Source: Bog-473 sp963836605 (lineage in GTDB: Bacteria; Actinomycetota; Acidimicrobiia; Acidimicrobiales; RAAP-2). Taken from it: a stretch of 64,000 nucleotides of DNA. Numbering within the stretch: position 1 is the first letter of the stretch; the number at the start of each line of letters is the position of its first letter. Positions 1-8,740 of this stretch are shown piece by piece. A model generated the notes under the pieces. The model searched no databases. It worked only from the letters and a program-made list of their open reading frames with translations, and was not told the origin of the DNA. The translations under genes and the position numbers were made by a program. The stretch is from assembly GCA_963836605.1 (NCBI GenBank), contig CAWIKB010000016.1, forward strand, positions 1 through 64,000. Reading direction: 5' to 3'.

Positions 1-57
1 AGGGAGTGACGGGGTGCGAGCCCCGCCCCGGACTGATCCGACGGAGGAGGGGGATCG

Positions 58-929
58 ATGTCCCAGGAGAACACGTCTGAAGGATTCATGAGCCTGGAGG
101 ACCTGTTCCTCTCGAGCGAATTCGGCAAGACGCAGCCAGACGAGACCGAGGACGGCGGAGGTCACGTTCACGGCCGGGCCGTGACCACCGCAACCCCACC
201 GGTGGGGACTCCGGTCGCGCCGACGGTGGCCGAGACCGCCGGCCATGCGACGACCACCCATCGCCGTCACACCGCCGCGATGGCCGCCCTGAGCGGGGTG
301 ACGGCTGCCGTGGTCATCGCCCTGGGCCTGAGTGGCGGCACCGGCAAGCCCGGTGCCGGAAACCGCTCGGCCAGCCAGTCCACCAGGACCAACCTCGGTC
401 CTCTGCTGCCCTTCGGGAACCACGGTGGTCCGGGCCCGGCGAACTCGTCCCTACCGGGCGTTACCGCGGCCCCCGCCGCGCCTGGGGGGCCCGGTTCGGG
501 TCCTGCGGGGACGGTTGCCGCCGTCGGCGGTCCGTCGGCGGTCGGCGCGGTGCCGGCCCTTGTCTCTGCCGCGACCACCGATGCCGCAAGCGGCGGCGAC
601 GTGGTCGAGTCACCAGGGACGAGTCCGGGACCCACGGGCTCTGGACCCACCGACTCGGGACCCGCCCCCACGGGACCCGCCCCCACGGGACCCGGCCCCA
701 CGGACCCGCCCCCACGGGTGCAGCGCCTCCGAGCACGGGTCCCGGCCCGGGACCGAGCACCGGCCCGACCCCGGGGACAGGTCAACTGGCCCCTGTGGTC
801 TCCCTGGTCGGAGATGTGGTGGCGACGGCGGGCAACACGGTGTCGGGCCTGGCCACGACGGTGGGCTCGTCCGTGCCGCCCGTCGGGCTGCTGGCGTCCC
901 CCTTGGGTTCGGCCGGCCACCCGGGCTGA
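58..929 (+). CDS. Pro/Gly-rich single-pass membrane protein, frameshifted
   Basis: No function is recognised. A purine-rich ribosome site (ggaggaggggg) ends four bases before the ATG. Residues 1-70 are acidic and soluble, one membrane helix lies near residues 75-92, and the rest is low-complexity Pro/Gly/Ala/Thr ending in PAPTG-type repeats (about 650-715). The start frame would run on to 1074 as an unnatural Arg-rich tail. If one G is restored near base 702, where one repeat unit reads acggacc instead of acgggacc, the frame continues as a plausible Val/Gly-rich tail and stops at 927-929. I give that corrected end. The next gene starts 142 bases downstream. It could be an anti-sigma-like or surface-linked protein, but nothing here proves that. 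Confidence 0.6.
655..715 (+). repeat. PAPTG-type tandem repeat
   Basis: Fifteen-base units of the type gggacccgcccccac encode Pro-Ala-Pro-Thr-Gly steps in the upstream membrane protein. The third unit is one base short, which creates the frameshift described for that gene. Confidence 0.75.
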
Positions 930-1070
930 GGTGTTCCCGGTCGTCCGCGTCGTCCGCGTCGTCCGGGCGGCCGGCCCCGTCGCGGCCACCGCAGGCCGCT
1001 CGACCGACCGACCTGACCTGATAAGCCGGAGGCCTCATCCCACCGCGGGGTGTTCACCGGGGAGGTCGAC

Positions 1071-2051
1071 ATGAATTATGTGAATTTGGGCGCATCTGGT
1101 CTTCGGGTGTCCCGGATCTGCTTGGGCATGATGGGATTCGGCAACAACAGTGAACGTCCCTGGGTGATCGACGAAGACGCGGCGGAGCCCATCGTCAAAG
1201 CGGCGGTCGAAGGCGGCGTCACCTTCTTCGATACGGCCGACACCTACTCGGGCGGCGCCAGCGAGGTGGCCACGGGACACCTGGTCCCCAAGTACCTGAC
1301 CCGGGACGAGTCGGTCATCGCCACCAAGGTGTTCATGCCGATGACGCCGGGCGAGAACGGGGCCGGCCTCTCCCGCAAGCACGTGCTCTCCGCCATCGAC
1401 GCGTCCCTCGGCCGTCTCGGTATGGACTACGTCGACCTCTACCAGATCCACCGCTGGGACCCGCGGACGCCCATTGAGGAGACCATGGGCGCCCTCCACG
1501 AGGTGGTGCAGTCCGGAAAGGCCAGGTACATCGGCGCCAGCAGCATGTTCTCGTGGCAGTTCGCCAAGGCGCAGTACACCGCCGAGAAGAACGGGTGGAC
1601 CAAGTTCGTCTCGATGCAGAACCACTACAACCTGATCTACCGGGAGGAAGAGCGGGAGATGATCCCGCTCTGTCTCGATCAGGGTGTGGGCGTGATCCCC
1701 TGGAGCCCGCTGGCCCGCGGCGTCCTGGCCGGCACCCGCACCCGTGGGGGCGACCGCAACACCACGCGGTCGAGCACCGATCCCTTCACCGACTACCTGT
1801 ACGACCAGCCGACCGACTTCGACGTGGTGGAGCGCGTCCAGGAGGTGGCCGCCGCCCGCGGGGTGCCGGCGCCGCAGGTGGCACTGTCGTGGCTCCTCTC
1901 CAAGCCGGGTGTGACGGCCCCCATCGTCGGGTCGACCAAGCCGGCCCACCTCCAAGATGCGCTGGCCGCCGAGCAGCTCACCCTCACCGACGACGAGGTG
2001 GCCAGTCTGGAGAAGCCCTACGTGCCCCACCCGGTGCTCGGGCACTTCTGA
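1071..2051 (+). CDS. aldo/keto reductase
   Basis: This is an NAD(P)H-dependent oxidoreductase of the aldo/keto reductase TIM-barrel superfamily. The 326-residue protein is of normal length. The catalytic tetrad is visible as Asp54 and Tyr59 (FDTADTY), Lys86 (ATKVF) and His127 (QIHRWD). The C-terminal cofactor-binding stretch PIVGSTKPAHL is present. I chose the ATG at 1071 because ggggaggt sits six bases upstream. An in-frame start at 1050 would add seven residues. The physiological substrate cannot be read from the sequence. The closest general type is the YajO/YccK-like group acting on sugars or small carbonyls. Confidence 0.92.
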   Translation: MNYVNLGASGLRVSRICLGMMGFGNNSERPWVIDEDAAEPIVKAAVEGGVTFFDTADTYSGGASEVATGHLVPKYLTRDESVIATKVFMPMTPGENGAGLSRKHVLSAIDASLGRLGMDYVDLYQIHRWDPRTPIEETMGALHEVVQSGKARYIGASSMFSWQFAKAQYTAEKNGWTKFVSMQNHYNLIYREEEREMIPLCLDQGVGVIPWSPLARGVLAGTRTRGGDRNTTRSSTDPFTDYLYDQPTDFDVVERVQEVAAARGVPAPQVALSWLLSKPGVTAPIVGSTKPAHLQDALAAEQLTLTDDEVASLEKPYVPHPVLGHF

Positions 2052-2124
2052 GGGGGCCCCGGACCGGGTCCACTAGGGTCGACCACCTGGGCAAACGCGG
2101 ACAATTCGAGGTCTTGGGGGTTTC

Positions 2125-3672
2125 ATGCGGGTCGCACTGACGGTGGCGGACTTTCTCAACCGGGCCGCGCTGGTGCACGGCACCCGGGTGGCCGTGATCG
2201 ACGAGCCCGGCGCCGCGGGTTCGCTCGGCGCGCTGACCTATGCCGAGTTGGAGGCCCGGGCGCGCGGCATGGGGCGCGCCCTCGACCACCTCGACGTGGG
2301 CCACGGCGCGCGCGTCGCCATCGTCAGTCCGAATTCAGGGAAATTCCTGACCTCCTACTTCGGCGTCAGCAGCTACGGACGCATCCTGGTGCCCATCAAT
2401 TTCCGGCTGACGGCCGAGGAGATCGGGTTCATCGTGCAGCATTCGGGAGCTTCGGTCCTCCTCTACGATCCCGAGCTGCGCGACGTGGTGGCCGACATCG
2501 GCGTGGCGCACCGCTTCGCCCTCGACGGGACCGACGACGCCGAGTTGATGGCCCCCGCGCCCGAAGGGGCCCAGCCCGAGCCCTGGGCGGCCGACGAGGA
2601 CGCCACCTGCTCGGTCAACTACACCTCGGGCACCACGGCCCGACCCAAGGGCGTGCAGCTGACCCAGCGCAACTGCTGGATCAATGCCGTCACCTTCGGG
2701 TGGCACACCGGGGTCAGTGACCGCGACGTGCTCCTGCACACCCTCCCCATGTTCCACTGCAACGGATGGGGCATGCCGTACGCGGTGACCGGGATGGGGG
2801 GAACACACATCGTGCTGCGCAAGGTGGACGGGGAGGACATCCTGTCCCGTATCGAGCACCACGGCGTGACCCTGCTCTGCGCGGCACCGGCCGTGGTGGC
2901 CGCCGTCCTCGACGCGGCCGACGGCCGGCATCGGGAGGGTCGCGTGGTCCCGGGGCGGGGCACCGTCCGCATCGTGGTGGCCGGCGCCCCGCCACCCTCC
3001 AAGACGATCGAGCGGGTGGAGACCGAGCTCGGGTGGGAGTTCATACAGATCTACGGGCTGACCGAGACGGCGCCGCTGCTCACCATCAACCGGGCCCCCT
3101 CCGAATGGGACGCCGTCGCCCCGGCCGAGCGGGCCCAACGACTCAGCCAAGCCGGCGTCCCGGCCATCGGGGTGCGGATCGCCGTCGACGACGAGGGGGA
3201 GGTGCTGGCCCGCTCCAATCACGTGTTCGAGGGTTACTGGGAACAACCGAGCGAGTCGGCGGCCGCGCTTGAAGGGGGGTGGTTCCACACCGGCGACGGG
3301 GGCTACGTCAACGGAGCCCATCTGGTGATCTCGGACCGCAAGAAGGACGTCATCATCACCGGCGGCGAGAACGTGTCCTCCATTGAGGTCGAGGACTGCC
3401 TCTATCAGCACCCGGCGGTGGCCGAGGTGGCGGTCATCGGCGTGCCCCACCCCAAGTGGGGCGAGACGGTCATGGCCCTCGTGGTGTTGCGCGACGGTCA
3501 GGACGCCTCCGAGGCCGAGCTCATCGAGCACTGCCGCCGGCACCTGGCCCACTTCAAGGCTCCGACCACCGTGGAATTGCGGGACGCGCTGACCCGGACC
3601 GCGACCGGCAAGCTGCAGAAGTACAAATTGCGGCAGCCCTACTGGGCCGGGCGGGACAAGGCGGTGAACTAG
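2125..3672 (+). CDS. AMP-forming acyl-CoA synthetase
   Basis: This adenylate-forming enzyme activates a carboxylic acid with ATP and CoA to give acyl-CoA, AMP and pyrophosphate. At 515 residues it matches the fatty-acyl/DmdB-like ligases. The P-loop YTSGTTARPKG is at residues 166-176. The YGLTET motif is near 309, the WFHTGDGG motif and the hinge DRKKDVIITGGEN follow, and the C-terminal catalytic lysine is in TATGKLQKYKLR. It lies 73 bases after the aldo/keto reductase. A TAGGGT box at 2074-2079 could be a -10 element with a short leader. The acyl substrate is unknown. Confidence 0.93.
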   Translation: MRVALTVADFLNRAALVHGTRVAVIDEPGAAGSLGALTYAELEARARGMGRALDHLDVGHGARVAIVSPNSGKFLTSYFGVSSYGRILVPINFRLTAEEIGFIVQHSGASVLLYDPELRDVVADIGVAHRFALDGTDDAELMAPAPEGAQPEPWAADEDATCSVNYTSGTTARPKGVQLTQRNCWINAVTFGWHTGVSDRDVLLHTLPMFHCNGWGMPYAVTGMGGTHIVLRKVDGEDILSRIEHHGVTLLCAAPAVVAAVLDAADGRHREGRVVPGRGTVRIVVAGAPPPSKTIERVETELGWEFIQIYGLTETAPLLTINRAPSEWDAVAPAERAQRLSQAGVPAIGVRIAVDDEGEVLARSNHVFEGYWEQPSESAAALEGGWFHTGDGGYVNGAHLVISDRKKDVIITGGENVSSIEVEDCLYQHPAVAEVAVIGVPHPKWGETVMALVVLRDGQDASEAELIEHCRRHLAHFKAPTTVELRDALTRTATGKLQKYKLRQPYWAGRDKAVN

Positions 3673-3709
3673 TTACGACCGCGAGACGGTGAACCAGCTA
3701 CGAGCGCGA
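3662..3709. repeat. imperfect 23-bp direct repeat between convergent genes
   Basis: The unit starting cggtgaac at 3662-3684 is repeated at 3687-3709 with three mismatches. It covers the stop codons of the acyl-CoA ligase and of the convergent glycosidase, and probably arose by a small tandem duplication. Confidence 0.7.
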
Positions 3710-5059
3710 AGTCGTGCGGCTCGTGCTGGTGCGGCTGGTCGTGGTGGTGTTGGTGGTGTTGGTGGTGGAGTTGGCCGCGGTATTCGAGCGGGCCGACATG
3801 GTGAAGAAGTCGCGGGCCCAGTAGGGCTCGAAGAACCGATCCGGTGCTCCCGTCATGGTCGGGAGCAGGTCCGTGCCGTTCGACGCGTTGGCTTCGGTCT
3901 GGGGCGGGGGTGGGGAGTAGGTGGCCAGGCTGACCCAGTCCGTGTTGATGTCGAGCTCCATGCCCCGCACGGCGCCGGCGTCGACCAGGAGGTTGGCCAG
4001 GCTGGTGATGTTCAGCGCCGGGCCACCGACATAGACCAGGGCGCCGTTGGCGGTGATCCCCAGCGCAGAGCGCCACACGTAGACCGCGTTCCCCAAGGTG
4101 GCACCCCACTGCGTGGTGTCACTGGCGTTCAACCCCGGCACCGGTGCGCCGTTGTCGACCAGGAGGTCGAGGTTCTGCCGCACGGAGACGACATCGGGCG
4201 TCATGGTGGCGTCCCGGCCCCATTGGCCCAGGGCCACCGACCCGTTCTTGTAGATCACGAGCGACGCCGCCCCCACCCGCAACGGGATCAACGTCTTGCC
4301 GTCGGTGTAGTAGCCGCCGTTGGCGCTCGACATGAGAAAGCCGGCATTGAACGCGGCCACCAGTGAATTGGCGGCGGCGGGTTGGATGGGTGCGGTGTGG
4401 GTGAAGGGCCCGCCCCCGGGAATCTGGCTGCCCGAGTAGAGGGCGGCGCTGAGCAATTTGGTGTCCATCCAGGCGACCCCCACCACCTCACTGGTGTGCT
4501 CGCTGTCGGGACGCATCGTGGTCTCGTACACCGCCGGGATGCCGTCGACCAGGCGGCCGGCCGCCGACCACTGGCCCTCGCCGGCGACGGCGGGGGTGGC
4601 CAGCGGCGTGAGCGGAGCCGGGACGGGGAGGTGCGCCACGGTGACGGTGGCCGGGAGGGTGGTGCTGGTCGGCTTCTTGAAGAGGTACTTGGGCGGTGCG
4701 CCGCCGATCTTGGGTTGATGGTGGGTGTAGTACTCGTTCTCGATCCAGTTGGCGAGGGTCCCCCCGCCGTGGGCGCGGGTCCATTCGGCGAAGCGTGTGG
4801 TGAGGGAGCTCCCGTTGGCCGGGTTGAGGAGCGCGCCGCCGAGGGAGATGGAGAGGATCACGAAGAAGAGGGTGAACGCGGCCAGGACCACCAGCATGAT
4901 CCGTCGCCGCAGGTAGGTGCGCCGGGGGGCCGCGTGGCCAACCGCGTGCCGCGGGCCCCGGGGCTCGGGCCCCGCTGCATATCTTTGGTTCCGGTCCAGG
5001 ACCTGGTCCTGGTCCATCTTCACCACGGGGCCACCCTCACCGCGGGCGCACCGGTCCAT
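3698..5059 (-). CDS. membrane-anchored phosphodiester glycosidase-like protein
   Basis: The 453-residue protein has a basic N-terminus, a membrane helix around residues 53-73 and an extracytoplasmic domain. The domain resembles the NAGPA/phosphodiester glycosidase family (exopolysaccharide-associated proteins). Typical elements are a GFNAGF-like strand (AAFNAGFLM), a LLVDNGAPVP strand and the C-terminal GGPALNITSLANLLVDAGAVRGMELDIN region. The tail is a low-complexity run of Ser and Thr. An ATG at 5017 (MDQDQVL) is an alternative start. A role in trimming phosphodiester-linked glycans is known for the family and inferred here. Confidence 0.8.
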   Translation of the reverse strand: MDRCARGEGGPVVKMDQDQVLDRNQRYAAGPEPRGPRHAVGHAAPRRTYLRRRIMLVVLAAFTLFFVILSISLGGALLNPANGSSLTTRFAEWTRAHGGGTLANWIENEYYTHHQPKIGGAPPKYLFKKPTSTTLPATVTVAHLPVPAPLTPLATPAVAGEGQWSAAGRLVDGIPAVYETTMRPDSEHTSEVVGVAWMDTKLLSAALYSGSQIPGGGPFTHTAPIQPAAANSLVAAFNAGFLMSSANGGYYTDGKTLIPLRVGAASLVIYKNGSVALGQWGRDATMTPDVVSVRQNLDLLVDNGAPVPGLNASDTTQWGATLGNAVYVWRSALGITANGALVYVGGPALNITSLANLLVDAGAVRGMELDINTDWVSLATYSPPPPQTEANASNGTDLLPTMTGAPDRFFEPYWARDFFTMSARSNTAANSTTNTTNTTTTSRTSTSRTTSRS

Positions 5060-5219
5060 CCGTCGGGACGCGCGGGAAGAGAAGTACCTCGGAGAGCGAA
5101 TTCCACCGGCGTCATACTAGAAGGGACGGGAAAAGCGCTGGCCGCGGCAACGGAGGTGGGGTGGCCACGGCCCTTAAGTATGGCCTCACCAGGGCTTTCC
5201 AACAAGGATGGTGCGCGCT

Positions 5220-6098
5220 TTAGCCATAGATTCCGGCGGCGAAGAGGGCGACCCACGAGACACCGAGCACTTGCAGGACACGGTCCCGCAGCACCAGGTC
5301 CTCGGGCGCACCGCCCTCGCCCCGGTCGAGCAGGCGCAGTACGTGGAGGATGCCGAGGATCACGGGCACGACCGTGAGCTCTATCCAGATGGAGTCGTGG
5401 TGGATCGATCGGGCCAGCCCCTCGCTGCCGAAGGCCCACAGGCAGTAGGCGGTCACCGTCACGGCCGCGGTCAGGGTCAAGGTCGATTGCAGGAACGAGG
5501 TGGTGTACTCCCCGAGCACCTCGCGGTGGGCGTCCGAGTCGTCGCCGAGCACCTTCAGCTCGGCCGCCCGTTTTCCGGCGACGACGAACAGCGCACCGAA
5601 GCTGGTGACGGCCAGGAACCAGGTGGAGATCGGGACGTGCGTGGCGATCCCACCGGCCAGGGCACGCAGCACGAAGCCCGAGGCCACGAAGGCCAGCTCG
5701 ACCACCGGCACCTTCTTGAAATACACGGTGTAGGCCACACTGATCACCGCATAGAGGCCCACGACCAACGCCAACTTCCACCCGGCCAGGGCCCACGCGG
5801 CGCCGATGGACCCCAGCCCCAGCACCACACCGATGCCCACGGCGAGCGGGACCGGAACCTCTCCGGAGGCAATAGGGCGATGCTGCTTGACCGGATGTAG
5901 GCGGTCCGAATCGGCGTCGACCGAGTCGTTGAGCAGGTAGGTCGACGATGCCGCCGCGCAGAAGATCCCGAACGCACCCAACGCGTCGAGGATGGCGCCC
6001 CGGTAGTGATAGGCCCCGGCCGCGGCGGGCGCCACGAACACGAGCGCGTTCTTGGTCCACTGGCGGGGACGCAGGGCCCGGATGAGATTGAACAACAC
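5220..6098 (-). CDS. decaprenyl-phosphate phosphoribosyltransferase (UbiA family)
   Basis: This polytopic membrane prenyltransferase should transfer 5-phosphoribose from PRPP to a polyprenyl phosphate, the first step toward arabinofuranose donors for cell-wall arabinan. The Asp-rich first motif lies at residues 57-75 (NDSVDADSDRLHPVKQHRP), and VASGFVLRALAG is also typical of the mycobacterial Rv3806c type. The N-terminal RALRPRQWTKN segment is diagnostic. The 292-residue length is normal. The start is a GTG, and there is no Shine-Dalgarno sequence on the coding strand. An in-frame TAG lies five codons upstream, at the end of a small open frame. Confidence 0.9.
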   Translation of the reverse strand: MLFNLIRALRPRQWTKNALVFVAPAAAGAYHYRGAILDALGAFGIFCAAASSTYLLNDSVDADSDRLHPVKQHRPIASGEVPVPLAVGIGVVLGLGSIGAAWALAGWKLALVVGLYAVISVAYTVYFKKVPVVELAFVASGFVLRALAGGIATHVPISTWFLAVTSFGALFVVAGKRAAELKVLGDDSDAHREVLGEYTTSFLQSTLTLTAAVTVTAYCLWAFGSEGLARSIHHDSIWIELTVVPVILGILHVLRLLDRGEGGAPEDLVLRDRVLQVLGVSWVALFAAGIYG

Positions 6099-6110
6099 GC
6101 GGAAGGAGGT

Positions 6111-6233
6111 CTAGTAGTTCCGACGCCGCATCCACACCTCTTGGAGCGGGTCGGCGACCGGAGCATCCAGCGAGCGGGCGGAGGAGCCGAGGGACGAGGC
6201 GACAGAAGCAACGGTCGTGTACACGTCGCTCAC
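6111..6233 (-). CDS. possible 40-residue leader peptide upstream of the prenyltransferase
   Basis: From a GTG at 6233 a short frame encodes a 40-residue peptide ending MRRRNY and stopping at a TAG. The stop is in the same frame as the prenyltransferase, 12 bases before its GTG. Composition is protein-like, but there is no ribosome site and no homology I can name. It may be an N-terminal extension of the prenyltransferase cut by the TAG, a leader peptide, or chance. Confidence 0.25.
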   Translation of the reverse strand: MSDVYTTVASVASSLGSSARSLDAPVADPLQEVWMRRRNY

Positions 6234-6346
6234 AAGATGCAGCGTAGTCCGTGGTTCCGATCGGACTCCTGCACAGGCGACCGCTGAGTCGGGGCACGAA
6301 GGCGATCCACTCGTGGTGCGCATGCGCCCCGTGTCGCGTGTCGGGG

Positions 6347-6374
6347 TTGACTTCTGGTTCCGGTCTTATACAGT
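6347..6374 (+). promoter_or_regulatory. promoter of the GntR-ABC operon, leaderless
   Basis: TTGACT at 6347-6352, a 16-base spacer and TACAGT at 6369-6374 form a good SigA-type promoter. The ATG of the regulator begins seven bases after the -10 box, so the mRNA should be leaderless. The AT-rich stretch ttatacagttatctag is the likely self-operator. Confidence 0.65.
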
Positions 6375-6381
6375 TATCTAG

Positions 6382-6798
6382 ATGAATAGAGAAGTGTTGG
6401 GGCAGTCGATCAGCTTCCAGCTGAACTCGGACTCGGGGGTTCCCGCATATCTGCAGCTGGTGCAGCAGATCAAGCAGGCCCTGCGTATGGGCATCCTGGA
6501 GGTGGGAGACAAACTCCCGACCGTCAAGGAAGTGGTGGCCGAGGTGGCCATCAACCCCAACACGGTGATGAAGGCCTACTGGGAGCTCGAGCACGAAGGC
6601 TTGGTGGAGGGCCGCCAGGGTGTGGGGACCTTTGTGTCGCACCTCCCCTCCGGTCCGCCTCCGGGCACGCACGCCCGGTTGGCCCGCACCCTCGATCGGT
6701 GGGTGCAGTCGGCGCGCCGCGAAGGGCTCGACGACGAATCCATTGAAGCGCTGCTGCGAGCCACGCTCCGTCACGCGGGGGAACGGGGGGTGGCGTAA
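6382..6798 (+). CDS. GntR-family regulator, YtrA subfamily
   Basis: This 138-residue DNA-binding protein has the N-terminal winged helix of GntR proteins (GVPAYLQLVQQIKQAL, then the recognition region NPNTVMKAYWELEHEGLVEGRQGVGTFV) and only a short helical C-terminus. That is the hallmark of the YtrA group. Such regulators usually repress the ABC transporter encoded next to them, and here the stop codon overlaps the ATG of the transporter ATPase (TAATGA). An effector-binding domain is absent. The leaderless promoter immediately upstream probably carries its operator. Confidence 0.9.
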   Translation: MNREVLGQSISFQLNSDSGVPAYLQLVQQIKQALRMGILEVGDKLPTVKEVVAEVAINPNTVMKAYWELEHEGLVEGRQGVGTFVSHLPSGPPPGTHARLARTLDRWVQSARREGLDDESIEALLRATLRHAGERGVA

Positions 6799-7710
6799 TG
6801 ACCGGGCGCGCTCGACGTCCCCACCCTGCAGACGAGTGGACTGGGAAAGCGCTACGGCTCCTTGTGGGCCCTCCAGGACTGCTCACTCGAGGTCCCGCGA
6901 GGTCGAGTCACCGCGCTCGTCGGGCCCAACGGTGCTGGCAAGACGACCCTCCTCCGCCTTCTCGTCGGCCTGGCCGCGCCGAGCACCGGCGCCGCCATGG
7001 TGCTCGGCGCCGTGCCGGAGCAGACGGAGGAATTCCTCTCCCGCATAGGGTATCTGGCGCAGGACGTTCCCCTTTACACCCGGTTGAGTACGGACGACCA
7101 TCTCGCACTGGGCGCGCGGCTCAATCGGCGTTGGGATGCGGAGGGGGCGCGGGGGCGACTGCTGGGTCTGCGGGTTCCCCTGGACCGTCCGGTGTCCACT
7201 CTTTCGGGTGGCCAGCGAGCCCAGGTCGGCCTCGGGCTGGCGCTGGCCAAGCGACCCCGGGTTCTCCTCCTCGACGAGCCCGTGGCGGCGTTGGACCCAT
7301 TGGCGCGCCGCGAATTCCTGGCCTCGCTGACCGAGGCGGTGGCCGAGGGTGACCTGTCGGTCATCCTCTCGTCGCATCTGCTTCACGATCTCGAGCGCGT
7401 GTGCGATCACGTGATCATGCTGGCCTCGGCCCGGACCCAGCTCTGTGCCGACATCGACTCGGTCCTGGCCACCCACAGAATCCTGGTGGGGCCGCGGCTG
7501 AACCTGGCCGATGTGGCACGCAACCTCGATGTGATCAAGGCAACGCAGACCGAACGACAGACCCGCCTCCTGGTCCGCATCGAGGGACCGGTGCTCGACC
7601 CGCGCTGGGATGTCGACGAGGTTGGCCTCGAGGACATCATCCTGGCGTACATGGGTCACCACGAAGCTTCGACCGCCGGACCGCTCTCCTCGATCGGAGC
7701 CCACCAATGA
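6798..7710 (+). CDS. ABC transporter ATP-binding protein, 5' frameshift
   Basis: This ATPase subunit has Walker A GPNGAGKT, the Q-loop region, signature LSGGQ and Walker B VLLLDEP, followed by the switch His (SSHLLHD). It partners the permease that follows. In the main frame the first usable start is a TTG at 6862, which would remove the first strand of the fold. The in-frame sequence upstream still encodes that strand (GLGKRYGSLWALQ) but has no start. Reading from the ATG at 6798 and dropping one base near 6807 gives a normal N-terminus, MTGALDVP. I therefore call one apparent extra base at 6805-6811. The end overlaps the permease by ATGA. Confidence 0.85.
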
Positions 7711-8648
7711 ATAAGGTGATCTGGCGACTCCATAGGACGCAGGTGTATTTTGCCGCCGGCGCGCTGGCCGTGTTGACGGGCCTGTTGCTGGTCACCGGCA
7801 TGGTCATGGCGCACGACTATCACGTGTTCCTGTCCACCTGCGCGGCGTCGCAGAGCTGCGGCGACGCTGCGCGCCTGTTCAGCGGCGACGGCGCCATTCT
7901 CGATCTGGTCAGCCTGACCCTGGTGGTGCCCCTGTTGTTCGGGCTCTTCTGGGGCGCGCCGCTCCTGGCCAATGAGTTCGAGGACGGCACCCACAACCTG
8001 GCCTGGACCCAGGGCGTGACCCGACGTCATTGGATGAACACCAACGTCATGTGGGCCCTCGTCGCCGCCGCGGTCTGGGGGGCGGCGATGGCCGCCCTGG
8101 TCAGCTGGTGGCGCCTTCCGGAGAATGCCATCGATACCAGATTCGGTGCCTTCGACATCCAGGGCTTCGTGCCGGTGGCCTACTCGCTCTTCGCCGTCGC
8201 CCTGGGCATCGCCGTCGGCTCGGTGTTCCGGCGGGTGCTTCCGGCCATAGCGACCACGCTGGGCATCTTCGTCGGCGTGCGGTTCGTGTTCGCCGTCTAC
8301 GTGCGTCCGCACTACATGACCCCGGTCTCCAAAGTCTTCTCGTTCTCCGACTCGGGGAGCGCAGCTCATGGCGCATGGATCATCTCGAGTGGCGTCGTCG
8401 GTCCCCATGGCCACAACTACGGCAGTTCGTTTTCGCTCAGCCAGGTCCCGGCCGCATGCCAGCGTGGCTTCTTCGCGGGGGGCGGGAAGTCGACCTGCAT
8501 GGCGTCCCACGGTTTCTACCAAGTCGTCGCGTTCCAACCCGCCAGCCGGTTCTGGGCGTTCCAGGGCATAGAGGCCGCCATCTTCGTGGCGCTGGCCGCC
8601 GGACTGGTGGCCTTCGCCTACCGGAGGGTCCTGACCCGCGACGCCTGA
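7707..8648 (+). CDS. ABC-2 type transporter permease
   Basis: The 313-residue membrane protein has about six helices: one near residues 15-36, pairs in the middle, and a last one just before the RRVLTRDA tail. A large extracytoplasmic loop around residues 200-275 holds several Cys residues. It starts at an ATG that overlaps the stop of the ATPase, so the two are translationally coupled. The motif NEFEDGTHNLAWTQGVTRRHW is common in actinobacterial ABC-2 permeases beside YtrA regulators. The exported substrate is unknown. Peptides or antimicrobials are usual for this operon type. Confidence 0.85.
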   Translation: MNKVIWRLHRTQVYFAAGALAVLTGLLLVTGMVMAHDYHVFLSTCAASQSCGDAARLFSGDGAILDLVSLTLVVPLLFGLFWGAPLLANEFEDGTHNLAWTQGVTRRHWMNTNVMWALVAAAVWGAAMAALVSWWRLPENAIDTRFGAFDIQGFVPVAYSLFAVALGIAVGSVFRRVLPAIATTLGIFVGVRFVFAVYVRPHYMTPVSKVFSFSDSGSAAHGAWIISSGVVGPHGHNYGSSFSLSQVPAACQRGFFAGGGKSTCMASHGFYQVVAFQPASRFWAFQGIEAAIFVALAAGLVAFAYRRVLTRDA

Positions 8649-8708
8649 GGGGCCGCCGCGCTCTCGATGGATGGCGCGGACCTCCCGCACCCCCGACCCG
8701 GCAGCGCG

Positions 8709-8740
8709 AGCGCACATAGAGGTCAGCGCACATAGAGGTC
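8709..8740. repeat. perfect 16-bp tandem duplication at the Rieske stop codon
   Basis: The 16-mer agcgcacatagaggtc occurs twice without a gap. It covers the last codons and stop of the DoxX-Rieske gene, in the 74-base gap between convergent genes. Confidence 0.9.

Noticed and set aside
1035..2045. A 336-codon antisense frame over the aldo/keto reductase
   Set aside because: It mirrors the gene codon for codon in a GC-rich region and has no motif. The plus-strand gene has all catalytic residues.
5020..6774. A 584-codon open frame on the minus strand overlapping the prenyltransferase and the GntR gene
   Set aside because: It runs in another frame through two well-supported genes, and its translation is Arg/Gly/His-rich as expected of a GC-rich shadow.
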